This document shows, one piece after another, positions 12,641 through 24,112 of a stretch of DNA of 64,000 nucleotides. Source of the DNA: Harmothoe impar (lineage: Eukaryota; Annelida; Polychaeta; Phyllodocida; Polynoidae). The notes beneath the pieces are model-generated. The model was not told the origin of the DNA. It made no database searches and worked only from the letters and a program-made list of their open reading frames with translations. Location of the stretch: the NCBI GenBank assembly GCA_947462335.1, contig OX381709.1, forward strand, positions 36,474,186 to 36,538,185, given 5' to 3'. Positions within the stretch are counted from its first letter, which is position 1; every line of letters begins with the position of its first letter. Made by a program: the position numbers and the translations under genes.

Positions 12641-14568
12641 TACCTAGTGAAGCTTATCTACCATCAACATGTTCCCATCTGCAAACATTTCCCCAAGCAT
12701 GATGTCTTCTCCTTTATTGGGCTGTGAGTCTTATGATAAGATGGACTACTTAAGAAATCATAGAACACAGCCCTCCTCAATTATGCTTATCATGACGTCT
12801 GTAAATTGATATTTACTATTGAGTCAGGAATGAGGAGATGATGGGGTGCTTGAAGATTCAGAGTTGAGAGCCATTAGTTATTCGGAACCAATCAGGTTCC
12901 TGAAGTCAATGAGAGACATTGCATGCACCTTCTTCCCATGTGCTTCTGGATATCGAATGGCCAGATGACCACTTTAAGTTAGAGCGAAGCAAAGGCTTCT
13001 ATACTACAACTCCCATCTATGCATGGTGAATATCTAGTGGAAATATTATGGCAATTCTGATTCACCCACGAACCTACCTTTCCGATGCTATTATTTGAAC
13101 CCTAAAGCTGGAGGTACACTGTTCACACAGTCACATATGTACGCCCTACATAGCGCATGAGCCCCCTGTTGGTTGTCTATGAAATGCGATTTCAAAGAGG
13201 ATCTGGGAAAGACCGTCGCTCGTGCTTCTCCCATGTCCTTTGCTATACTGTGAAAATCCCCATCAGCCTCAGTCCGCAACACTGTATATGGTCGGCGCGT
13301 GTAAGCTGTCATCTCAGTCTTAAAGGGGACACAGGCCATGCTCCTGACAGTAGAAGGAATAGAATTCTGTTCTCAGTGAGAGAGCGTTTAAAGTTGACCT
13401 AGTGTTGTTTCCTTCATGTTTCACTCTAAATCTTATTCATAATCTTCCATTGTTAGATACTCAATTGTGTGGTGATGAATGGTTATCTATACATACAGTG
13501 TGATAGCAATAAAAAAGAATCAGTCAATATCTTTGTCTGGTTAGACTGGCTTCATACAACGTGATAGCATTAGCAACACTGTCTATACAACATTAGCTGC
13601 CACCCTGTTATAATCTCTTAGTTGTACAACAGAGAGTGCCTTCGTCTAATTACATTGAAGATTATGTTTTAAATTTCCTGACTGCAGAGGCCTCAAATCC
13701 AATTATCATTGGTGGACTGATTGGCGTGCGGTCCACTGTATTTCTAAGTGATCCTAAAGTGCCAAACGTGTGTGCATGGCCTACAGTATCCACTGTGGTA
13801 AAACTGAGAAATTGTGGCAATGTTAAGAGAGGGGATGCAAGAAGACGACGTGTTTAAATTAACACAATGTTGTTTTTATTAAGTCTGCATGGGAACTCGC
13901 AACCCGTCTGGTAGTCAACATCTCTGTAGCCTAAAAGCACTAAAAGCCAGATCGAGGCAATTTGCCTCTGAACAGCATCTGTATCGGTACATGGCATGTA
14001 CGTCGTACTAATGCCGATTCTGCATGGAAAGTAGAGATATACATGTCTGCTGCTGTACAGCCAATGGATGTAAGTTGATGGCAGCCTCTTAGACATTGAC
14101 CAAACACCTTTATATACTAAATCAATAACAAAAGGTTTCTAATGAAGTCCGCCATACTTCAATCAGTTATAGAAACTCCTTGAGTGGGCTCAGCTATAGA
14201 TAACTATGCTAGACCTTAGGATTAAACACAGAGATCTATACCAATAATGAAATCCTACAGTTTATTAGAAGTCTATTGCAGTGTCTTGGTTTTGAAAATG
14301 GGTCGAAAGAGGTGCAAATAAAATGCAGTAAAGTCGATTCGGTAAACTAAACAGAAACCCGGTTTCTGTTGCATGAAGCAGGTTTCTGTATACTTTCGTT
14401 TCTTTGTTATATATCTTAACGTATTCAGAATTCAATAATTATTTCTGGTAGACTGGTAGATGGCACCAAGTACAATTAGAGTGAAGTCCTGTGTCACAGA
14501 AGATTTCACAAGCTTAATGTCTCCCTTCATACACAAAAACATGTTTTATCATTAGGATATTTGGTTAA
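12641..14568. other. Non-coding stretch, nothing recognised
   Basis: Open frames of up to 82 codons occur on both strands around 13090-13400, but they overlap one another and lack any domain, signal peptide or splice context. They are not called as genes. Confidence 0.5.
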
Positions 14569-14605
14569 GAGGAGGGGTTTAGCTGAACAGCTAAAACCCC
14601 TCCTC
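14569..14605. repeat. Strong 37-nt hairpin
   Basis: GAGGAGGGGTTTAGCTG is followed after two bases by its reverse complement with one extra A. This gives a stem of about 17 bp with a 2-nt loop. The loop is too tight for a typical miRNA precursor; it may be the centre of a foldback element. Confidence 0.6.
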
Positions 14606-15664
14606 TGTTTGGGTATTTCACCACTGTTCACATCGGAGGTATGTATGTAACATGATTGGCTGATTCTAATATTACTGAATATGAAATCCAGGTGCTTATA
14701 ATAAGGTAAGATTAATTTTGTAAGATCTTTATTTCAGACAGGGCCATGGTTTACACTACGAATTTCAAAAGCTGAATCAGAAAGACTATGTGCATATAAG
14801 GTCGGCATCTATGAGAAAAAAAGAACATTATAAAATAAACCATACCTGAGTTAGCTTTTGAGATCATCGACTTTCCCATGTGGATTATCTATGCTATAGG
14901 ATGGATTACTGTCATCTTAGTGTTGGAACAGAATCCACTCGAAACCGACGTATATTATGCACGACACAGAGTATTATCGACATACTATCCCTAGAAATTT
15001 GCACAAAGGAGTCCGATGTACATTAAAATGTGGGCTATGATAGAATTACCACAACACATATATCTATACCATTTTAAACTGTTAGTTCTTTTCCCTCAAA
15101 CTCACATCTATACTGAGAAGGAAGTGACCGTCACTCTGACGCTAATATTGTCTCTTAAACAACATAAGGTGAAGCATTGTAGTGAGTATTAGGCAATGCT
15201 GGACACTCATTCTAGATGCTGGAATCTCCCAGATGGATGGATAGTCTGGTAATGCTGGACTCTTGAGCAGAGCTCTATTTACGTATAACCTCTTTTTCAA
15301 ACTCCAAGAGTTCATTTTCTCTCAGGCCACGTCCAGGCCACTGAAATACATATCTATAATCCCTTACAACAGATAGTCCAGCTCTAGGAAGACAAGTCGG
15401 TCCATTTCTTCTTCTCTGAGCAGAGGGATTGGGACAGCAGGACGAATATGTCCCGGCAATATCTGCAGAAGGCTGTACCTTACAAAGTTTAGAGGACTAT
15501 TGTACCTACAGGCCACAACTGAAACACAGATTGGGGACATATCAATGCACTGATATGCCATTGACTAACAATTGAGGTTTATCTCGATGGAGCACATGCT
15601 TTCCAACTTTGGGTGTTTTGTATGACTGTTATCATAGTGTATTCTGTACTCATTTCTCTCTTTA
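14606..15664. other. Non-coding stretch, nothing recognised
   Basis: AT-rich sequence with no supported gene, RNA or transposon ends. Confidence 0.5.
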
Positions 15665-15775
15665 TACCCATGCATCTTGTAGGAGAGGCCTTTGAACCAT
15701 CCATGTTATGTCACCACGACTCACCATCTGTCAACTAGATGTGACAGCAGTGACAGCTCTGTTGCGTCAGGTACA
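15665..15775 (+). repeat. Dispersed repeat (GTTGACATTGTTAA family), truncated copy
   Basis: AACTAGATGTGACAGC(A/G)GTGACAGC and neighbouring sequence match 22440-22475 in order. The distal part is replaced by the minisatellite that follows. Confidence 0.45.
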
Positions 15776-15784
15776 GTGGCCCAG

Positions 15785-15975
15785 AAGGGAACTCAAACGG
15801 GAAAGTTGAAACTCAAAACGCGAAAGTTGAAACTCAAAACGCAAACGTTGGAACTGAAAACGCAAAAGTTGAAACTTCAAAATTAAATAATGCAAATGAT
15901 GAAATCAAAATGCAAAAGTTGAAACTCAAAACATGAAAAGTGAAACTCAAACGTGAAAAGTGAAAAACCAAAACA
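15785..15975 (+). repeat. Minisatellite, unit about 21 bp (AAAACGCAAAAGTTGAAACTC)
   Basis: About nine degenerate tandem copies of a roughly 21-bp unit built on CGCAAAAGTTGAAACTC are present, with later units losing register. It ends about 75 bp before a LINE remnant, so it may mark the truncated left edge of that insertion. Confidence 0.7.
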
Positions 15976-16049
15976 GCAAAAGTGCTTTCAGAATTCAGGT
16001 TTGACATTTCCGTAGATGCACCACTCTAGCCAACAACAGTCGCTCTGCC

Positions 16050-17288
16050 CCACTGTCAGTGAGCTACGGAATTCCACAGGGCAGTGTCCTGCTGTTCCTG
16101 TACTACGTGAATGACCTAGTTCACAACTGTGTGCCCACCCTATATGCAGTCCTACTCGCCAAAGGAAGAGAGCCCCAATCTGTATCAAACTTACTACAAG
16201 ACGACCTATCGTGAATGCACGACTGGTGCAAGACAAATCGACTAACACCCAAAAACTAAGAGTATGTGGTTTATACCACCAAGCGAAAATGACCAAATAA
16301 AAGGATATCCTCTATACCTAGGCGATAGGATGCTGGTTGAAGTGACTGAATTTAAATACCTTGGAATCTTGCTGGATACCGACCTGAAGTTCAGCAAACA
16401 CCTAGAGCACCTAGACAACCACAAGCAGGCTATTATTCCCTGCATGGAATATGGAGGTTTCTTGTTTGACTCTGCCCCACCCAGCAAAGTCCGAAAAATC
16501 CAGGTGCAACAAAATAACAGTCTGCGCATATGCACAAGGACCAAGGTTGGTGATGTATCAGTCAACTACCTTCACCGTACATGCAAGGTTGAGCGACTGG
16601 AAAAACCCGCAGAAAGAGACAATTGCTGTGCTTAATGTATAGGCACGCCAGCAACCCAGGAAATCTCCTTCCAAATCTTGGGAGGACCCCAGGAGATGCA
16701 GGAAATTGTATCAAGATAGAGCGACCCAAACGTGAAAAGTACCGCAGAAACCCCCTCTACCTGGGTGTGATGCTGTGGGAAGAACTTAGCAGTGACACCC
16801 AGATGCTGGAAAGTGTGCACACGTTCAAGACCAAACTGAAAAAGACAATAAATAATTTCTCGTCATGGTGGCTGGGCTGCCTTACTTATAGTAGCTCCTC
16901 TTTTACATGCAATCACCAGATGACTTTAGGTTCATATCACCCAAGGAACACTATATCTCAACACTACTTCTGTTATGTGCATGTGTCCCATGTCGTGCAA
17001 GTAATTAAATGTAAAATGAAAATTAACAATGATGGTCTAAATATTGAAGAATTAGTTTTTCTCACTTCAGTTGTACATACTTGAGAGTGTGCATACACCT
17101 GACTGTACAGACAGTTCATATCCGATGTACCACAAGGAAGAATAACAACAAGAACGAAAAATTAATTTTCTTGATGTTGATTTATATTATCGGTGTAAAT
17201 CACTTGTACACACTTCACACTGACCACTCTGGCAGAACGTGTTATACCTTTACATGATTTGTGATCAATAAAACTACTCAAAAAAAAG
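16050..17288 (+). pseudogene. Truncated, frameshifted LINE reverse transcriptase
   Basis: This is a 5'-truncated copy of an APE-type LINE. It starts inside the RT domain at the motif-B stretch YGIPQGSVL (about 16065-16091). An LLQDDLS block at about 16191-16214 and a stop follow. Another frame (16264-16635) has the RT C-terminal segment with the EFKYLGILLDTDLKFSKHL motif, and a third frame (16623-16860) has the tail, PLYLGVMLWEELSSDTQ. The same modules in the same order occur in the LINE at 43560-46456 (FSYLGV, PLYRGAPLWDELP). A poly(A) signal (AATAAA, 17267-17272) and an A-run at 17281-17288 mark the 3' end. Several frameshifts and stops, and the missing endonuclease and YADD box, show it is dead. 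Confidence 0.8.
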
Positions 17289-18150
17289 ATCATGAGCAAA
17301 CATATTCCTGCAGTCGTTGTGGGAATTACTTCTCAAACATGGGTTGATATGTAATACTGAAAAAGGTAAATATGCACTAAATGTGACAAAAAATACCTTA
17401 TTGTACCCTGCACTAAGGTTTACTGGATTAATAACCAAGAACAAATTGCCTTTTTGGCAAAATATCTTTTTACTGGTTGAATTCCCAAGAGATTAGGACC
17501 AATATACCCCAATATATTTCAATTATAATCAAATGGTTTCCATGGCAGCCAGAAAGTACTGTAATGTGCAAATATTCAATAGACAACGTTCCATTATTAT
17601 AGAATTCCTTATATAGAATATTTGCACCAACGATGGAATCATGCTAAAAAGACTTTCGTATTCCACATTAAAAGATATCCTAGAGCATTTTTGGCCTATT
17701 TGTCACACTTTTGCCACCCTCATGCCCCCTGGCAATCCCCCTGTCCACTCACATCGAATAGAACCCTACGTTTCGCAAATAGTACGCAAAACATAATTAG
17801 AAAAAGGCACTATGCTGGAAGCCACAGTAATAACACACTGGAGGGAGAAAATCCATTAGGCAGAGCAGAGAATTATGTCTTTTTCTATTGGATTAATTAT
17901 CAACAATGAAGAGGATATTGACAATAGCTTGCTGAATTTAGGAAGCTGAAAGGCAGAACTGCAAAAGGTAATTGTCGCAATGATCAATAGGAGAAAAGTG
18001 TATAGCGAGAGTTGAAACTGCTTTGTCACTCCACTTGAAGTCTAATGGTTAAGGTTATGTCATTCATCATTTTGTTGCAGGACTTTGTTGACATTATACT
18101 TCACGATTAAATGAACAAATAAGATACATGTAGATGGTCAAAGCTGATTT
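17289..18150. other. Non-coding stretch, nothing recognised
   Basis: AT-rich. The 95-codon open frame near 17622-17909 has no recognisable domain and no splice or promoter context. Confidence 0.5.
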
Positions 18151-18154
18151 ATTC

Positions 18155-18480
18155 CATGTGGAGAAACAAAGTTACTATACTTAAGTACTAGAATGGCCAT
18201 TCTCCACACCCGTGGAGAAACTGGTGTTCATTTTCCATGGGCTGTTTCTCCACTATGATGTCACCAAAATAGCTATGAAACCAATATTTAATTGCATATT
18301 TTGATGAATTTAATCAAGAATCATATGAAATAAATACAGAGATCCACTCTAATCAGTCTGAACTCATGGTTTCTCCACTCGTGATGCATTGGATCGCATC
18401 ACACTCGGCTCCGCCTCGTGTGATACGATCCAATGCACCACTCATGGAGAAACCTGTCGTTCAGACAGATAATCGTGGAC
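18155..18480. repeat. Foldback repeat with GTGGAGAAAC motifs
   Basis: GTGGAGAAAC or its complement occurs near 18160, 18210, 18235, 18370 and 18445. The core (18368-18454) is a long imperfect hairpin: each arm is about 37 nt, starts GGTTTCTCCA, contains TGCATTGGATCG and ends ATCACAC, around a 13-nt loop CTCGGCTCCGCCT or similar. This is a palindromic non-autonomous element or a fragment of one. Confidence 0.6.
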
Positions 18481-19059
18481 CTCTGTCTATATATCAATTT
18501 AAATTGAAATGGGAGAACTCATAGTTATATGGATCCATAGTGAAAGCATCATATTTTCAATCAGTCTAGTTCTTTTCAGATGTCAGATGGGAAACCTGTG
18601 CGGCACTTTATCTTGATTTTGGCGCATGGAGTCCTTTCCTCAACCCTCTCATTACCAGTAATTTATTTTTTACTACTAATAGTCCAGACAACAGGAGAAT
18701 TGAAAAGAGGAAGGCCGAACATCCAGAAAACAGTAAATTATTTAAATGATAAAGGAAAATAACAAAGTGAACGAGATCCCAGGTGTTATGATACAAAGGT
18801 GTTGGACAAACCACAACTAATGACCAATTTGCATTCGGATATCATAAACAGCTCTACATTATATTGTGCTGTCATAAAACTGAGTATATCATATGACATT
18901 GTATTTGAGATAATACATACAGATTGTGATGATCCTACTATTGTGGCCTATACAATAGATATTGTACGTATAATAAAATTGCTCTTTTTTTTATTAACTA
19001 TTCCTTATAAATCAAGTTGCCCAGACTAAAATCTACCTGTGTGCATATATAGGAGAGTA
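18481..19059. other. Non-coding stretch, nothing recognised
   Basis: Short overlapping open frames only. Confidence 0.45.
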
Positions 19060-19235
19060 AGCTGACTGCACACTAAGGGCCTCAGTCAGCTTCCTGTCGT
19101 AACTGTCAATTAGAGAGCTAGGGTTGTTGAGCTGTCATGCACACTTCCAACCAGAAGATATCACTACGCTAATACGGCTAGGACAAGCTCAGGATGTACA
19201 CAGGTTACCTGTCAATGGCAATATCATAATATTGT
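19060..19235 (+). repeat. Dispersed repeat (GTCAATTAGAGAG family), copy 1
   Basis: Matches 28760-28920 on the same strand and 52755-52918 on the opposite strand. Shared blocks in order are GCTGACTGC, TTCCTGTC, GTCAATTAGAGAG, GGCTAGGACA, AGGATGTACAC and CTGTCA. It is a three-copy family in this window with no coding capacity and an unknown class. Confidence 0.6.
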
Positions 19236-19409
19236 GGAGTCGCTGCTAAGGCCCAAACAAAGTAAACTCAAGCTAGTAGTGCTTTCGTAGGGGTCTGAAT
19301 CAAAACTCTACCGGATCAAGGTATGAGGCACTGGTGTTGTAGACTCTTCTGTAGGCGAAACATTATGTAGGTTGATGCCCAGATAATTATAAAATTACAA
19401 TCATTTCTG

Positions 19410-19414
<5 letters not shown>

Positions 19415-19487
<73 letters not shown>
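19415..19487. repeat. (TA)n microsatellite
   Basis: Uninterrupted TA dinucleotides over about 73 bp. The tract produces spurious Tyr-Ile open frames on both strands. Confidence 0.97.
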
Positions 19488-19490
<3 letters not shown>

Positions 19491-19506
19491 ATGAATATAA
19501 TCAAAT

Positions 19507-20372
19507 CTAAATTTGATAAGCATGATAATTGTGCTTATCAAATAGGGTAGGTAGTCTGTGGTAAGCTCCTGCCTGTGTGGCCGTTCAGTCCCACTGATCA
19601 CCCAGACACTGGTCACCTCCCTAGTCAACTTCCTGACCAATCACTGCAGGACAGGTGGGAGCACGCATGATATTGCTGGCGTGTTTATAGTCACACAAAT
19701 CATATGTGGATCAACAAGGGAAAAGGGACCTCCGCGGGGGATTTTTAGTACCAACTTTGGCCACCAGGGGGCTCCATATAGCCAAAAAGGACCAAGATAT
19801 AGCAAAAACTCATCTATACTACTTTTTTATGTAGAATATGATAGGCCACGTTAGAAGATTCCATTTTTGGTGAAAACATTCCATATTTGTAATGGAAAAG
19901 AACGTTTTTGGGCCTAAATTGGTGTTTTTGCACATGTTGGTTGCCATGGAAACATGATTTTCATTCTAAATCGTAAATTTTTATAAATTGAATGAAAGAA
20001 GGCCCCAAAACAATTTCTATGCTGAAAACTGAATGTAAATACCATTTTTAGATCAAAAGTTGTGGCCAATTGTTTGAAAACGTTTGGATATTTGGGTATT
20101 AGCATAATTATGCTAATTAGATAGGAATATCTCTAAAAGAAAGGAAGATAGAGCTTATTGGCATTTAAGATTGGACAGTGACCACACATATTCAGAGAGC
20201 CAGTACTCAAAAACAAAAAGTGGTACCTGCTTATAAAAGATATCACTGGAAAGCTGATGACATCAATTTTATTATTAAATTTTTACCTTGGAGGACCCTT
20301 TTCCCTCGACTGTCCACATATGTTCACATATCCGCTAAATTTGATAAGCATGATAATTGTGCTTATCAAATA
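19507..20372. repeat. Segment bounded by two identical 38-bp hairpins
   Basis: A 38-bp sequence occurs identically at 19507-19544 and 20335-20372. It contains an 11-bp perfect stem, ATTTGATAAGC / GCTTATCAAAT, around an 11-nt loop. The 790 bp between them has no gene; it includes CACCAGGGGG and the 16-bp palindrome TAGCATAATTATGCTA (20100-20115). Identical palindromes at both edges suggest the borders of a mobile or duplicated unit. Long TIRs and a clear target duplication were not seen. Confidence 0.5.
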
Positions 20373-21184
20373 TAGATAAATGTTAAATTCACATCAGAAT
20401 TTCTTTTTCAAAGATTTGATCATAGCTTTAGATACAGAAATGATAATTATGTATGTTTTGTTTACAGTATAGTAATCCTAGGGAGTCCTTCTATCTATAG
20501 GAATCCTTTTCTACTATTTAGAATGAAATGTATGCTGCCATGGCAACACCTATTAAGAGGAACACTTATTTACGGCTCTAAACTTTCCTTTTACATTTCA
20601 GATTCAGAAGTATGACACAAAAATAGAATGTTTTAGAGAAAATAGTTGAGTCTAAACCCTTGGCCTAGTAGACACTCTTATGTACTGTTGTAATCTTCTC
20701 GAATTGATTGCACACCATTATCTAGTCTTGGTCCGTCTTGGTGTAACACAAACGTCAAGGAAGACTTCATAACGATGCTGATTAACGGCAATAAGTGTCC
20801 CCTTACTGTTCTTCATGTCTGTGAGGCGTATGCATTAGGGGAGGCTCTCCTATTGTCACATTCCATTATTCATGTGGATGGTTCAACATAACCACCTCTA
20901 GTGTCTGTCTTTTCTCATCAGGCCCTGGCTCTACCCAACACCTTAGCGAGGTCCCTCAGTTCCTCTCTTCTTTCCAATGTACCTTCCTGGCTACTAGTAG
21001 TAGTGCTTATGGGATGGGATGGGATCTTGAGGCAAGGAGTTTATTAGAACATGGATTGATGTATAGTATATGGCACACCCCACCATGGTATATAATACTT
21101 ATGGTTGGAAAGGGGATTTTAGTTACATTGCGACTGGTGGTACAGTTTGTATTTCATCATAGCGTATTCATTATAATGAGATCA
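20373..21184. other. Non-coding stretch with a dispersed repeat
   Basis: 20750-20870 resembles 29395-29495: AACGGCAATA or TACGGTTGCC, then CATGTCTG, AGGCAT or GCATTAGGG, and GGCTCTCCT followed by GTCAC. Nothing else was recognised. Confidence 0.4.
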
Positions 21185-21211
21185 GTTTAAACATATACTA
21201 TATGTTTAAAC
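21185..21211. repeat. 27-bp near-perfect palindrome
   Basis: GTTTAAACATATA, one central C, then the exact reverse complement (13-bp arms). Each outer end is GTTTAAAC. No adjacent gene explains it. Confidence 0.85.
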
Positions 21212-22005
21212 TAGGCTGTATATGCCTATAGATTGCTTCAGAGATATGACGAGCATATGGCAGCTGCACTGCATTGAAAATCTCATTGAGTATTTTGAAA
21301 CTAAAGGACCTGCGACTTCAATGCATCACATTGCCGTCAGCATACATGTACAAGTTAGATTGGTGTAGACTTTGGTGTAGCATTGTGATATGAACACTGA
21401 ACACACGAACCAATAATATAAAGGATAGTCTATTGCCGTTTTAGCAGTACTTAATCTATTTGAATACGGCGTTATATTGGAGAATATGATTTTCTTTATC
21501 AAGAGAAGCAGAGACCATATCATAGAGTATGACCTTCCCAGGAGCTGTGGCCCTAGATCAAGCTGTGGGGAAATGGCAGGGTGTTGAAGTACGAAATATG
21601 AGCTGCAGACTAAAATGAAATATGAAAGTGCGTGTAGCAAGCTGAGATAGAGATAGCAGTGGGGACCAAGATGGGATGGCCAGGATATTGAAGGTATATG
21701 GGATTGCATACATATGTTTAGAGTGGCACTTTGAATATCTGCCATTTTCTTCTTCTGATATCATCTACCGTCCCTTACCTCTGAGTGTCTCACGTGCTGG
21801 GTTGTTTTATCATGTTTATGAATATACATTGCATTACTCCTCATATTCAAGTTCACAGCCTAGATATTTTCAAGGGAGGGTGGTGGTCAGAAAAGCGTAA
21901 CTCCATGTTTCCACTAAGAATGTGCATTTGAATTGCAAAATAACGGGCAGCTGGTCAGTGCCAAATCACAATGAATCAATTCTCGATTTTCTTAAGGTTC
22001 TACTA
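21212..22005. other. Non-coding stretch, nothing recognised
   Basis: A 139-codon hydrophobic minus-strand open frame (21326-21745) overlaps others, has biased AT-rich composition and no family motif. It is not called as a gene. Confidence 0.45.
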
Positions 22006-22009
22006 GCAT

Positions 22010-22260
22010 GATGGTTGGTTGGTTGTTGGGTTGTTTTACGCCCGAATTAACATCTGAGGTCATTTCAAGGGCGGTGATGGTGATTGAATCTATGCATGAA
22101 TGAAGGTAGAAAGCACGCCCCTACACTTTTACCGAGGCAATGGTTCTTTTACATCTCACACTACATAGGCACAGTGTGAGATGGACAGGCCTTTGATATG
22201 CTGTGTGTCTACCACAGCAGGGGGAGGTTGCAGCTCAACTAGCATGATCCTCTAACCCTA
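22010..22260. repeat. Possible SINE-like repeat with a GGTTGGTTG end
   Basis: The sequence starts with short GGTTGGTTG repeats, has TTTTACGCCC, and contains a hairpin CATCTCACACT / AGTGTGAGATG (22152-22183). Simple-repeat ends of this kind are common at SINE or LINE 3' tails, here read on the minus strand. No A or B box was identified, so the call is tentative. Confidence 0.3.
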
Positions 22261-22409
22261 CTCAACACATTTACAGAGTGACCCTTATCAATTGTTGATT
22301 TAGCATGCCCGAATTCTTTTTGGCCCCATTCTTTGAATAGATAGTAAATACAATATGCTACACTTGTTCTCTACGAGAAGCTTCTCCATACTCTATTCAT
22401 GCATTCTTG

Positions 22410-22545
22410 TCATCACGACCATGACCACCGGATCTGCGAACTAGATGTGACAGCGGTGACAGCGCTGATGGGTCAGGGACTGCCCTAACCTGACACTGTG
22501 TTGACATTGTTAAGAGCTGGTAAATGGACTACATGACGCATTGTC
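22410..22545 (+). repeat. Dispersed repeat (GTTGACATTGTTAA family), copy 2
   Basis: The best-preserved partner of 8403-8535, with GACAGCGGTGACAGCGCTGA, CTGACACTGTGTTGACATTG and AATGGACTACAT in the same order. Confidence 0.5.
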
Positions 22546-23155
22546 AGGGGACGTAATGGCTTTAGAAGCATGCTTATAGACATTCACTGTAATTAATTAT
22601 AACATTTTTTATGTTCCCGGAACAGTTGGCCCAAAACATATATCAGACCTAGAGGTTTTTTTAAAATTACATGCCATATCTACGTTAGAGAGTTGTAAAA
22701 TTCAACTCAACAAAAAAATGGTGCACATATTGCACACAACGTCACAAAACGTCATAAAGTGGCCATTAGGTTGTTGACGATTTGGTTACCACCCATCCTG
22801 TAAATAGTTTTATGACAACCTGTGTAACAAATGTAAGCAGGAGTTGCTTTCCAAGATTTATTTTCCACATTGTATTAATTGAGGAACGTGGATACATGTG
22901 ATATTCTTAGAAGATTACAGAACTATCTTTCTTATCAAACCAACCAGAAGCCAATTGTCTTGTTTTTATCATATATCCAACTCGTTCATGGATTAAATCT
23001 AATTTGCAATTGGTCACTCATTGATCACAGTACAGCCCTTAGTACCAACGTTATCAGCTCTAGAAAGTCAGGTACCATTTGGTAGAGTGTCTATACATTT
23101 CCTGCTCACCATAACCATAGGATGCAGCAGCGAGTCTCATCTGCAGTAACCACAC
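22546..23155. other. Non-coding stretch, nothing recognised
   Basis: ACGTCA motifs near 22735-22765 recall the AACGTT-rich segment at 5876-6035. No gene. Confidence 0.4.
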
Positions 23156-23156
23156 A

Positions 23157-24112
23157 CTGTAAATTCTGGGGGTTATATTAGTCAATGCTAATATATCTTA
23201 GTCAAAACCACTAACTTATCAGCATTATTAAATCGAACTAAGATTTTGCTAAACTATGACTAACTTTTTACTAACCAGCTACCCACAGGAACTCCACACC
23301 TGGTGACAGCACAAGCAAATCATGAGATATTTATCTATATGATAAGATTGTAATTGCACTTGTTATCATGCTTAGAGGTAACCTTTTCTAATTTTGAATA
23401 TGATATGGGGTGTAACATAATGTATGTATGTATCTACTTAGCCAGATTTTTCTTTTTAAACTGATCAACCTATTCCAATGAGGTTTTCTGAATGGGACAC
23501 CTTTTTTGTGTTTATGAAAAATGCATAATATCAAAGACAGACTCAATTCTCTATATGGCCACTTCTACAGGACAATAATTGTTATGTAGACACACTGGCT
23601 TCAATGGATGGAGTTACCATTGCACAGGTAACTCATGCTGTGGTTGTTGCATATTAACCAGGGCCATGCCACTGACTGGTAATAGATGTACTAATCACTA
23701 ATGAATAACTACCGTAAATTCCTGCGTATAACCTATGGGTTATACTAGAACCAAACCTCTAGTGCAGGTTATACAATATTCTCAGGTCTAGGGGTGGGTA
23801 ATATAAGGGGTTTTGAAAGTATAGTACAGTACTAAAATCACAATTTTCAAGCCCTAGGTAGAGGTTATAGGATTCTCTCAAAGTCAGGGTGTGGGTTATA
23901 TATGAGATGCGGGTGTACACAGGATTTTATGGTAGCCTCATAAGTTCAGGTCACCTGGGCAATGCTAACTTTTAGCTAAGGGTTAGCAGCAAAATGCTAA
24001 GATAGGATAGGAACTTTGGGTACATGTTTTTCTCTAATGATTGTACAAAAGTTAGTAAAACCCTAGTACAACCTACTAACTTTGGACTAACATTTGAGAT
24101 TCATTATTTTAA
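23157..24112. repeat. ACTAACTTT/GTTAGT-rich composite repeat, split by a MITE
   Basis: Both flanks of the MITE at 23710-23934 carry repeated ACTAAC, GCTAA and TTAGTCAA motifs in both orientations (23180-23275 and 23960-24100). This suggests one older TIR-type element interrupted by the younger MITE. Exact ends were not fixed. Confidence 0.35.
23710..23934. mobile_element. 225-bp MITE with TACCGTAAA termini
   Basis: The left end TACCGTAAATTCCTGCGTAT and the right end, whose complement reads TACCATAAAATCCTGTGTAC, form a TIR of about 24 bp. Inside, GGTTATA/TATAACC motifs recur. Termini resemble those of the element at 28104-28740, so they may share a transposase source. No open frame. Confidence 0.65.

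Noticed and set aside
13091..13402. Overlapping 81-82 codon ORFs on both strands
   Set aside because: No domain or exon context; mutual overlap suggests chance.
14569..14605. microRNA precursor
   Set aside because: The stem is short and the loop has only about two bases, unlike pre-miRNA hairpins.
19316..19640. Tyr-Ile repeat proteins on the minus strand
   Set aside because: They are translations of the (TA)n microsatellite.
21326..21745. 139-codon hydrophobic minus-strand ORF
   Set aside because: AT-rich composition, overlapping frames on both strands, no family motif and no splice or promoter context.
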